A DNA stretch of 64,000 nt. Origin: Mycolicibacterium chlorophenolicum (lineage in GTDB: Bacteria; Actinomycetota; Actinomycetes; Mycobacteriales; Mycobacteriaceae). The stretch's first letter is position 1, and each line of letters begins with the position of its first letter. Positions 57,436 through 64,000 of this stretch are shown here, piece after piece. Below the pieces are notes generated by a model that ran no database searches, was not told the DNA's origin, and was given only the letters and a program-made list of their open reading frames with translations. Where the stretch lies: contig NZ_JYNL01000030.1 in the NCBI RefSeq assembly GCF_001044235.1, positions 6,754 to 70,753 of the forward strand, written 5' to 3'. The translations under genes were made by a program, and so were the position numbers.

Positions 57436-57651
57436 GGCAGGGCCGCGAACTGCGCTTTTCCCCGGTCTGACCGGTGCGGAAGGGTTGGCGGTCGGCGGTG
57501 CCGTCCGGCGGGCGAATGTTGAGTTTCGATCTTATTTATCGCCCTCGACTGCAACCGTAGGGTCTGGTGTGACAGGATGGACGCCAGTTACCTTCAAGCC
57601 AGGCTTTACACTGTGAGATCGTTCGCCGATCCAGACTCAAGGGGGCAGACA
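57436..57651 (+). promoter_or_regulatory. wag31 promoter region
   Basis: This 216-nt gap carries TACACT at 57607-57612, a good mycobacterial -10, giving a leader of about 33 nt that ends with GGGGGCAG before the ATG at 57652. No convincing -35 is seen. No ORF or hairpin is evident in the rest. Confidence 0.45.
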
Positions 57652-58476
57652 ATGCCGCTCACTCCCGCCGACGTGCACAACGTTGCGTTCAGCAAGCCAC
57701 CCATCGGCAAACGCGGCTACAACGAGGACGAGGTCGACGCCTTCCTCGACCTCGTCGAGAACGAGCTGACCCGTCTGATCGAGGAGAACACCGATCTCCG
57801 CCAGCGTGTCGCGGAGCTGGATTCCGAACTCGCCTCGGCGCGCTCCGGTGGCGGAGCCGCCCAGCCGACGCAGACCCTGCCCGCCTACGAGCCCGAGCCC
57901 GAGCCGACCCCGGCTCCGACGCCGGCTCCGCAGCCCGTGTACGAGGCGCCCGCCGCGCAGCAGGCCGCGCCCGCCCCCGAGGACCAGCACCTGCGCGCCG
58001 CCAAGGTGCTCAGCCTGGCTCAGGACACCGCCGACCGCCTGACCAACGGCGCGAAGGCCGAGTCCGAGAAGATGCTCGCCGACGCGCGGGCCCAGGCCGA
58101 CGCCATGGTCAGCGAAGCTCGGCAGACCGCCGAGACCACGGTCACCGAAGCCCGCCAGCGGGCCGACGCCATGCTCGCCGACGCGCAGAGCCGGTCGGAG
58201 GCGCAGCTGCGGCAGGCCCAGGAGAAGGCCGACGCCCTGCAGGCCGACGCCGAGCGCAAGCACTCCGAGATCATGGGCACGATCAACCAGCAGCGGACCG
58301 TTCTCGAAGGCCGGCTCGAGCAGCTGCGCACGTTCGAGCGCGAATACCGCACCCGCCTGAAGACCTACCTGGAGTCTCAGCTGGAAGAACTGGGTCAGCG
58401 CGGTTCCGCCGCGCCCGTCGACTCCGGCGCCAACAACGACGGCGGGTTCAACCAGTTCAACCGGGGCAACAACTAG
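57652..58476 (+). CDS. wag31: Polar growth protein Wag31/DivIVA
   Basis: Wag31 binds negatively curved membrane at the poles and directs mycobacterial tip growth. The 274-residue protein has the DivIVA N-terminus [31 protein letters not shown], a first coiled-coil (to about 65), a Glu/Pro-rich linker ([16 protein letters not shown]) and a long second coiled-coil (about 115-245) ending in [17 protein letters not shown]. In H37Rv PknA phosphorylates a Thr in the linker; Thr residues occur here in [11 protein letters not shown], so the site may be kept. ATG 57652 is the family start. Confidence 0.97.
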   Translation: MPLTPADVHNVAFSKPPIGKRGYNEDEVDAFLDLVENELTRLIEENTDLRQRVAELDSELASARSGGGAAQPTQTLPAYEPEPEPTPAPTPAPQPVYEAPAAQQAAPAPEDQHLRAAKVLSLAQDTADRLTNGAKAESEKMLADARAQADAMVSEARQTAETTVTEARQRADAMLADAQSRSEAQLRQAQEKADALQADAERKHSEIMGTINQQRTVLEGRLEQLRTFEREYRTRLKTYLESQLEELGQRGSAAPVDSGANNDGGFNQFNRGNN

Positions 58477-58488
58477 TCTCGTGATCCC

Positions 58489-58797
58489 ATGCTGATCGTC
58501 GCGCTCGTCCTTGCCGTCATCGGCCTCGCCGCGTTGGTGATGGCCGTGGTCACGAGCAATGAGTTGATCGCCTGGGTGTGCATCGCCGCGAGCGTGATCG
58601 GGGTCGTGCTGCTGATCGTCGACGCGCTGCGCGACCGGTCCAAGAGCGACGCCGGCGAGGCCGCCGAGGAGGACGCCGTCCCCGACGAGACCGACGACGT
58701 CGAGGACTACCCGGACGAAGCCCCGGTGGCCGCCGACTACGACGACGAGGCCCCGGTGGCTGCCGAGCGCACCGACGAGGATCCGCCCCGGAGCTGA
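58489..58797 (+). CDS. Small two-span membrane protein with acidic tail (Rv2144c-type)
   Basis: The 102-residue protein has two N-terminal spans (LIVALVLAVIGLAALVMAVV and LIAWVCIAASVIGVVLLIVDAL), a DRSKS turn, and an acidic Asp/Glu/Pro tail with a repeated EAPVAADYDDEAPVAAE. It lies 12 nt after wag31 and is probably co-transcribed. A link to polar growth can only be guessed. Confidence 0.82.
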   Translation: MLIVALVLAVIGLAALVMAVVTSNELIAWVCIAASVIGVVLLIVDALRDRSKSDAGEAAEEDAVPDETDDVEDYPDEAPVAADYDDEAPVAAERTDEDPPRS

Positions 58798-58810
58798 AAA
58801 GCTCTGTGCC

Positions 58811-59479
58811 TCATCCTGATTCGTCGCTGACGGTCGGACTGTCGAGAATGCCGCGTACCTCGTCGTCATCGACCTGGTGGAAGTCGTCGTAGACCTGCCC
58901 GACCGCGTGGAAGTCGGCGGGGGTGGTCGCACACACCACGTCGTCGGCCTCGGCGCGCAGCGTCCGGCACACCTTGGCCGGACCGACCGGCACCGCGACG
59001 ACGACGCGCGCGGCGCCCGCCTGACGCACCGAATGCACCGCGGCGACCATGCTCGCGCCGGTCGCGATGCCGTCGTCGACGAGGACCACGGTGCGTCCGG
59101 TGAGCTCCAGTGGAACCCGGCCGGCCCGGTAGGCCCGTTCGCGGCGGTGCAACTCGACCGTCTCGCGCTCCAGCACCTCGCGCACCTGATCGTCGCTCAG
59201 ATCCAGGCCGCGCAGCAGATCGTCGTTGAGCACCACGCCGCCGCCGGTGGCGACCGCCCCCATCGCCAGTTCGGGCCACTGCGGCACGCCGAGCTTACGG
59301 ACCAGACACACATCCAGTGGCGCGTGCAGGAACGCCGCCACCTCGCGCGCGACCGGCAGCCCGCCGCGGGCCAGCCCGAGCACCAGCACCTCGGCGCGGT
59401 CGCGGTAGTCCGTCAGCTCACGCGCCAGGACACGGCCGGCGTCGCGACGGTCGCGGAACGTTCGCGCGGTTCTGGTCAT
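58811..59479 (-). CDS. Phosphoribosyltransferase-domain protein (Rv2143-like)
   Basis: The 222-residue type I PRTase fold has the PRPP-binding motif VVLVDDGIATGASMVAAVHSV. The N-terminal part includes LARGGLPVAREVAAFLHAPLDVCLVRKLG and a hood-like region. Such stand-alone PRTases in Actinobacteria lack a proven substrate and are often near dormancy-type genes. The ATG at 59479 is the start. It converges with the wag31 unit, leaving 13 nt, and is divergent from the SRPBCC-SDR gene. Confidence 0.88.
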   Translation of the reverse strand: MTRTARTFRDRRDAGRVLARELTDYRDRAEVLVLGLARGGLPVAREVAAFLHAPLDVCLVRKLGVPQWPELAMGAVATGGGVVLNDDLLRGLDLSDDQVREVLERETVELHRRERAYRAGRVPLELTGRTVVLVDDGIATGASMVAAVHSVRQAGAARVVVAVPVGPAKVCRTLRAEADDVVCATTPADFHAVGQVYDDFHQVDDDEVRGILDSPTVSDESG

Positions 59480-59615
59480 GGCGGTGGTGTCCCGATGATG
59501 TCCTGGGGGGTGTCCGCAGTATCACTCTCCGGCACCGTCAGCCGCAGCCGAGTAGGCCAATCCGGGGAGTCCGCGGCGACGAATGACTGTTCGACCGACG
59601 AGAGCACGGAGGACC

Positions 59616-60965
59616 ATGGGCATCGACTACGACAGTGTCATCGACCACCCGCTGCGTGAGGTGTGGGACTGGCACACCCGCCCGGGCGCCATGCGCCGTC
59701 TGGTCCCGCCGTTCCAGCCGATGACGGTGCTCGCCGAAGCCGAATCCCTCGCCGACGGCGTGGCGGTGCTCGGCCTGCCGGGCGGGCTGCGCTGGGTGGC
59801 GCGCCACGTCCCCTCCGAATACGTGGACGGTCACCGGTTCGTCGACGAGCTGTCCTCGCAGGGGCCGACGTCGTGGCCGCCGCGCATCGTCGGCGGCTGG
59901 CGGCACACCCACACGTTCACCGAGCAGGGCACCGGCACCCTCATCAACGACCGCGTCGAGGCCGTGGTGCCCGGTGCGTTGCTGCGTCCCATGTTCGCCT
60001 ACCGACACCGCCAACTGATCGACGACCTCGCCGCGCACCGCCGCGCCGCCGAGGCCGGGGCGGGCCCACTGGTCATCGCGATGACAGGTGCGTCGGGGCT
60101 GGTCGGCTCCGCGCTGAGCGCGTTCCTCACCACCGGCGGCCACCGGGTGATCCGGCTGGTGCGCCACGATCCCACCCACGAGGACGAGCGGCGCTGGGAT
60201 CCGCAGGCCCCCGCCGCGGACCTGCTGGCCGGGGTCGACGCCGTCGTGCATCTGGCGGGCGAGTCCATCGCCGGTCGGTTCACCGACAGCCACCGAAAAG
60301 CCATCCGCGACAGCCGAATCGAGCCGACCAGGCTGCTGGCCACCGCCGCGGCGAACACACCCGACGGGCCGAAGACCTTCGTCAGTGCCTCGGCGATCGG
60401 GTACTACGGGTTCGACCGGGGCGACGTCCAGCTCACCGAGGACGGTTCGCGCGGCGAGGGTTTCCTCGCCGACGTGGTCACCGACTGGGAAGCCGCCACC
60501 ACGCCGGCATCGGATGCGGGTCTGCGGGTCGTGTTGGTGCGCACCGGGATCGTGCAGGCCGCCGCGGGGGGCACCTTGCGCCTGCTGCGGCCGCTGTTCG
60601 CCGCCGGATTGGGCGGCCGCGTCGGCGACGGACGGCAGTGGCTGTCCTGGATCGCGCTGGACGATCTGCTCGACATCTACCACCGGGCCCTCTACGACGA
60701 CCGGCTCAGCGGACCGGTCAACGCCGTCGGACCGGAACCGGTGCGCAACGCCGAGTACACCAAAGAGCTTGCGCGCGTGCTGCATCGGCCCGCGTTGCTG
60801 CCGGTGCCGTCACTGGGGCCGCGGGTGCTGCTCGGGGAACAGGGCGCACGCGAACTCGCCGAAGCCAGCCAGCGGGTGGTGCCGGCCAAACTGCTCGCCG
60901 TCGGGCACCCGTTCCGCTCTGAGGACGTGGCCGACGCCCTGGCCCATCAGCTCGGCAAGGAATGA
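59616..60965 (+). CDS. SRPBCC domain fused to an SDR39U1-type NAD(P)-binding epimerase (TIGR01777 family)
   Basis: The 449-residue fusion has an N-terminal SRPBCC/cyclase-like domain (about 1-145: YDSVIDHPLREVWDWHTRPGAMRRL, WPPRIVGGWRHTHTF) and an extended SDR domain with the Rossmann loop MTGASGLVGSALSAFL, VDAVVHLAGESIAG and SASAIGYYG (catalytic Tyr of YXXXK-like type). The TIGR01777 family has no assigned reaction. ATG 59616 has CGGAGGA 3-9 nt upstream and is better than the in-frame ATG at 59583. The 3' end overlaps the convergent amidotransferase gene by 19 bp. Confidence 0.9.
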   Translation: MGIDYDSVIDHPLREVWDWHTRPGAMRRLVPPFQPMTVLAEAESLADGVAVLGLPGGLRWVARHVPSEYVDGHRFVDELSSQGPTSWPPRIVGGWRHTHTFTEQGTGTLINDRVEAVVPGALLRPMFAYRHRQLIDDLAAHRRAAEAGAGPLVIAMTGASGLVGSALSAFLTTGGHRVIRLVRHDPTHEDERRWDPQAPAADLLAGVDAVVHLAGESIAGRFTDSHRKAIRDSRIEPTRLLATAAANTPDGPKTFVSASAIGYYGFDRGDVQLTEDGSRGEGFLADVVTDWEAATTPASDAGLRVVLVRTGIVQAAAGGTLRLLRPLFAAGLGGRVGDGRQWLSWIALDDLLDIYHRALYDDRLSGPVNAVGPEPVRNAEYTKELARVLHRPALLPVPSLGPRVLLGEQGARELAEASQRVVPAKLLAVGHPFRSEDVADALAHQLGKE

Positions 60966-61678
60966 CCGGCCACGTGGGTGAGGAACCCGGCGACCAGTGC
61001 CCGGATCCGGGTGCCGACGTCGTCGGCGAGTTCCGTTGTCCGCGTGAGTAACTGGTCATGATCCAGGCCGGCGGCCGCGACATCGCCGTCGCGGTCGTCG
61101 GCCAGCCAGCCCTTGAGCAGATCGGTGTCGATCTCGGGATGGAACTGCAGCCCCATCGCGCGGCCGAGCACGAACGCCTGCGACGAGTTCGGTGTCCTGG
61201 CCAGTTCGGTGGCGCCCGGCGGGAGCGTCCAGCGGTCGAAATGCCACTGGAACCAGGGCCCGGCCGGCACGATGTCGGGCCGCTCGCTGACCACGTCGTA
61301 CCAGCCGATCTCGGGCCGCGGCGAGCGGGCGACGCTGCCGCCGAACGTCTGCGCGAGCAACTGGCCGCCGAAGCACACGCCCAGCAGCGCGACCCCGGCG
61401 TCGGCGGCGTCGCGCAGCAGCGCCATCTCGCTGCCCACCCAGGTGTCGCGCAGCGCGGGGTCGTACACCGGCCAGCGGGCGCCCAGGGGGACGATGACGT
61501 CGTAGCCGGCGGGGTCGGGAAACGTCACGTCGACGGCGGGGGAGTCCACCCGGGCGGGCGGTACCACCTCGAAGGCGTCGACCTCGAAGCCGTGATCGGT
61601 GAAGGCCTCACCGAGCAGTGCCTCGGTGGCCATGTGTTCGTTGCGCAGGAAGAGGACCGTGGGTGCCACGGCCGCCAT
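60947..61678 (-). CDS. Class I glutamine amidotransferase-like protein
   Basis: The 243-residue GATase1 domain protein has the nucleophile Cys102 in LLGVCFGGQLLAQTFGG and the His180/Glu182 pair in GLQFHPEID. Proteins of this stand-alone type include gamma-glutamyl hydrolases of the PuuD kind and amidotransferase subunits; the substrate is unknown. The ATG at 61678 sits within the stop of the MerR gene (TAATG) with AGGAG just upstream, so it is translationally coupled to the regulator. Its 3' end overlaps the SRPBCC-SDR gene by 19 bp on the other strand. Confidence 0.88.
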   Translation of the reverse strand: MAAVAPTVLFLRNEHMATEALLGEAFTDHGFEVDAFEVVPPARVDSPAVDVTFPDPAGYDVIVPLGARWPVYDPALRDTWVGSEMALLRDAADAGVALLGVCFGGQLLAQTFGGSVARSPRPEIGWYDVVSERPDIVPAGPWFQWHFDRWTLPPGATELARTPNSSQAFVLGRAMGLQFHPEIDTDLLKGWLADDRDGDVAAAGLDHDQLLTRTTELADDVGTRIRALVAGFLTHVAGHSLPS

Positions 61679-62523
61679 TATCTCCTGCGGTCAGCCGCGG
61701 CGCGTTCCGGTGTCCCGGTCGCCAGACGGAACACCGGCCAGCCGATCTCGGTGCGCCACTCGGCCGCGTCCGGGGTGTCGCGGGGACCCACCAGATACGT
61801 TTCGTGGATCGGGCCGTCGACGGCCAGCGCGTGCGTGACCACCCAGGTGCCGAGGCGGCCGTAGGTGACGTCGATGTCGTCGTGACGGCCGGCGTGCACC
61901 GTGACCGCCAGGTCCACCCCCGGCAGATCGAGGACCTCGACCCGGCCGGTCGCCCGCGGTCTGCGCACCGGGCGGAAGACGGTGAACATGCCCGCACCGT
62001 GGGTGAACAGTTCGTTGTCATAGCGGCCGCCCGGAGCGCCGGTGCGCTCGTCGGCGGGGAACGCGGCGTCCAGCTCGGCCATGGCGGCGTCGTACCAGGA
62101 CAGCGAATCATCCTGCTTGACAACACCTTTGACCGCCGCGACAGTGCGTGTCGGCACCGATCGGAGTTCGACCGCGAGGTCGGCCGGATCGGGATGGAGC
62201 AGGCGCTGCAGGGAGACCACGGCGGCGCGGGTCCGGTCGAGCTCGGCCTCCAGCCGGCGCAGGTGACCGGAGATGACCTCCTCGCGCCGGCGCGGGTCGT
62301 CGGCCGACAGGACGGTCTCGACCTCGGCCAGCGGCACGTCGAGCTGGCGCAGCCGGTGGATCACCTGCGCGGTCGGGATCTGCTCGGCGGTGTAGTAGCG
62401 GTAGCCGGTGAAGTCGTCGGTCCAGGCGGGTTCCAGCAGTCCGGACTCGTGGTAGCGGCGCAGTGTGCGCACGCTCAGATGCGTCACCGTGGCGAACTCG
62501 CCGATCGTCAGTCCCGGGCGCAC
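61678..62523 (-). CDS. MerR-family regulator with GyrI-like effector domain
   Basis: The 281-residue regulator has the MerR helix-turn-helix LTIGEFATVTHLSVRTLRRYHESGLL with wing FTGYRYYTAEQIPTAQVIHRLRQL (residues 1-70), a dimerisation helix (about 75-115), and a C-terminal GyrI/SOUL-like domain (about 125-275) of the type that binds hydrophobic or cationic drugs in BmrR-like proteins. The GTG at 62523 is the start; TATCGT lies 8 nt before it. It sits between a P450 and the amidotransferase gene on the same strand and probably controls them in response to a small molecule. Confidence 0.88.
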   Translation of the reverse strand: MRPGLTIGEFATVTHLSVRTLRRYHESGLLEPAWTDDFTGYRYYTAEQIPTAQVIHRLRQLDVPLAEVETVLSADDPRRREEVISGHLRRLEAELDRTRAAVVSLQRLLHPDPADLAVELRSVPTRTVAAVKGVVKQDDSLSWYDAAMAELDAAFPADERTGAPGGRYDNELFTHGAGMFTVFRPVRRPRATGRVEVLDLPGVDLAVTVHAGRHDDIDVTYGRLGTWVVTHALAVDGPIHETYLVGPRDTPDAAEWRTEIGWPVFRLATGTPERAAADRRR

Positions 62524-62531
62524 GGCTGTCC

Positions 62532-62537
62532 ACGATA
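62532..62537 (-). promoter_or_regulatory. Possible -10 for the MerR-type gene
   Basis: On the reverse strand TATCGT precedes the GTG at 62523 by 8 nt. It would give the regulator a leaderless or near-leaderless message separate from the P450. Confidence 0.4.
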
Positions 62538-62570
62538 GCGACCCGCGGGAGGTCCGGTATCCCGGAGGAG

Positions 62571-63782
62571 TCAGTAGCCGGACTCGAAGGCGACCGGCAG
62601 GGTCGCGGGCCCGCTGATCCCGGTGATGCTCTTCCAGACCGTCGGGCCGTCGCGGCGCATCGACGGCATCCGCCGAGCCATCGTCGTCAGCGCCTCGGCC
62701 AGTTCGATGCGCGCGAGGTGGGCGCCGAGGCAGTAGTGCACACCGCCGCCGAAGGTCAGCATCGGAGCCGCTCCGGTACGGGTGATGTCGAAGCGGTCCG
62801 GCTCGGGGTAGACGGCCGGATCGCGGTTGGCGGCCGCGGTATTGGCGATCAGCATCGTGCCGGCCGGCACCACGTGGCCCGCCAGCTCGACGTCCACCTG
62901 CGCGATGCGGAAGGTCGAGAAGATGACCGGCGAGAACCGCATGACCTCCTCGACGGCCTGCGGACCCAGCTCGGGGCGCTCGCCGAGCAACGCCCACTGA
63001 TCGGGGTGGTCGCAGAACACCTCGATGGCGGCGGCCAGCTGGTTGCGCGTCGTGTCGGTGCCCGCCATCAGCAGCGTCGCGGCCAGCGTCAGCAGCTCGT
63101 CGTGGCGCAGCCGGTCCCCGTCGTCCTCGGCCCGCATCATGTCCGACAGCAGATCGTCGGTCAGGTGGTCGCGCCGCTGCGCCACCATGGCGTCGAGATA
63201 GGCCTCCAGTGCGCGCCAGGCGCGCACGATGTCGGGCTCGTCCTCGGCGAGGTTCCAGTCGAAGAGCTTGAAGATGTCGTCGGCCCACGCGGACAGCCGA
63301 TCCCAGTCGGCCCGCCGGGTGCCCAGCAGTTCGCAGATGACGGGGACCGGGTACTTGCGGGCGATCTCGGCCACCACATCGCAGCGGCCGACCGCGCAGA
63401 CGGTGTAGACGAGCTCGGCGACGATGTCGGCGCAGGTGTTGCGCAGGCGTCCGGCGGCCCGCGGGGTGAAGGCCTTCGACACCAGCTTGCGCTGCCGGTG
63501 GTGGTCGGGGCCGTCGAGGCTGAGCAGACCGCTGAGCACGATGTCCCACAGCTCGCCGGACGTGATGCCCTGCGCCTCGAGGGTGACGCCCTTGGGCATG
63601 GCGAACCGGTCGTCGCGCAGCACGGTACGGACCAGGTCGTAGGTCAGCACCTCGGGTCCGTGCGGTCCGAGGGCGACAGGCCCCTGTCGCCGCGCCTCGC
63701 CGATGAGGCGGTGCGCCTCGGCAGGGCCCTCGGCCTGCTCGTAGGCGATCGTCGGGAGCTCGATGTCGAGTGCGTTGGTCAT
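62571..63782 (-). CDS. Cytochrome P450
   Basis: The 403-residue soluble P450 has the I-helix oxygen-activation motif AGTDTTRN, the EXXR pair (EEVMRFSP), and the haem-binding loop LTFGGGVHYCLGAHLARIE with haem-ligand Cys351. It belongs among the bacterial class I P450s that need a separate ferredoxin and reductase; none is encoded beside it. The sub-family and substrate cannot be told by eye. ATG 63782 follows GCGGGGA and is chosen over upstream codons. The MerR gene starts 47 nt downstream. Confidence 0.93.
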   Translation of the reverse strand: MTNALDIELPTIAYEQAEGPAEAHRLIGEARRQGPVALGPHGPEVLTYDLVRTVLRDDRFAMPKGVTLEAQGITSGELWDIVLSGLLSLDGPDHHRQRKLVSKAFTPRAAGRLRNTCADIVAELVYTVCAVGRCDVVAEIARKYPVPVICELLGTRRADWDRLSAWADDIFKLFDWNLAEDEPDIVRAWRALEAYLDAMVAQRRDHLTDDLLSDMMRAEDDGDRLRHDELLTLAATLLMAGTDTTRNQLAAAIEVFCDHPDQWALLGERPELGPQAVEEVMRFSPVIFSTFRIAQVDVELAGHVVPAGTMLIANTAAANRDPAVYPEPDRFDITRTGAAPMLTFGGGVHYCLGAHLARIELAEALTTMARRMPSMRRDGPTVWKSITGISGPATLPVAFESGY

Positions 63783-63892
63783 GCTGCATTCCCCGCCGTC
63801 GGTGGTGGTTCGACGCACTCCACCGTCGACCACAGGGCGGGGCCGCACATCAGTGGTGCGGTACTGCATTCGGTCGGGCGCCGCTACTGCCG

Positions 63893-64000
63893 CTACTGAA
63901 CCATCCGGTACCGGCGTTCGGGGCGGCCCACCCCGTACTGCAGCCGCAGTTCGACAGTGCCGGCGCTCAGATAGTGCTCGAGGTAACGCCGCGCACTGAC
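63893..64000 (-). CDS. C-terminal end of a CitB/DcuR-type response regulator (partial)
   Basis: Only the last 35 residues lie in the window: ...SARRYLEHYLSAGTVELRL then QYGVGRPERRYRMVQ. This matches the C-terminal helix-turn-helix of CitB/DpiA-type two-component response regulators (V[ST]ARRYLE plus GRPE), which usually control dicarboxylate or citrate uptake. The gene enters from beyond position 64000. It ends 110 nt before the P450 gene. Confidence 0.7.
   Translation of the reverse strand, partial: VSARRYLEHYLSAGTVELRLQYGVGRPERRYRMVQ

Noticed and set aside
57436..57651. A terminator or small ORF between the yggT-type gene and wag31
   Set aside because: No stable hairpin with a T-tract and no ORF with a plausible start were found; only promoter-like sequence is supported.
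62524..63789. Upstream extension of the MerR frame through the P450 gene (to a 703-codon product)
   Set aside because: The extension reads the P450 gene out of frame and is Arg-rich; the MerR domain begins precisely at GTG 62523.

Overview
The window is GC-rich chromosomal DNA from a mycobacterium, probably a rapid-growing Mycolicibacterium. The evidence is gene content and order: read from the right end to the left it follows the M. tuberculosis H37Rv order from about Rv2143 to Rv2208 (Rv numbers recalled from memory, not searched). The IS and PE_PGRS insertions that interrupt this stretch in H37Rv are absent. No tRNA, rRNA, CRISPR array, insertion sequence or prophage is visible.

Layout. 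1-5.4 kb: a remnant of cobS, cobT, a DUF3043 membrane protein, a glycerate kinase, an A-type Fe-S protein, a membrane protein and adenosine kinase. 5.4-15.1 kb: asnB, then the respiratory genes ctaC-ctaF-mmpS3-membrane protein facing ctaE-qcrC-qcrA-qcrB, with a strong terminator between the two groups; together these encode most of the bcc-aa3 supercomplex apart from CtaD. 15.1-23.4 kb: trpD, a DnaQ/GIY-YIG nuclease, a small Cys-pair protein, an NlpC/P60 hydrolase, a putative metallopeptidase, pimB' and fadD15. 23.4-37.5 kb: lipid and mannan genes (SRPBCC proteins, an ArsA-like ATPase, an acyltransferase, the GT-C mannosyltransferases Rv2181-type and mptA, idsA2), plus aroG, the pknL/Rv2175c pair, lppM, a GNAT and a DUF3040 protein. 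37.5-58.8 kb: the division and cell-wall (dcw) cluster mraZ-rsmH-ftsL-pbpB-murE-murF-mraY-murD-ftsW-murG-murC-ftsQ, a reverse-strand secreted-protein gene, then ftsZ-pgeF-yggS-sepF-yggT-wag31 and a small membrane protein. 58.8-64 kb: a phosphoribosyltransferase, an SRPBCC-SDR fusion, and a reverse-strand P450/MerR/glutamine-amidotransferase group, ending with the tail of a CitB-type response regulator. This last stretch is the most accessory-looking part.

The genes together serve envelope growth: peptidoglycan precursors, septum and polar-growth proteins (FtsZ, SepF, Wag31), PIM/LM/LAM mannosylation, and isoprenoid supply. Many genes overlap by ATGA/GTGA and are probably translationally coupled. 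About ten genes have a TANNNT-like -10 hexamer only 6-8 nt before the start codon, which predicts leaderless mRNAs and fixes several starts. Most of the window is conserved housekeeping sequence. I found no convincing novel defence or mobile system; the best leads are the P450-MerR-amidotransferase operon, the secreted-protein gene inside the dcw cluster, and the SRPBCC/ArsA/Cys-protein/acyltransferase operon.
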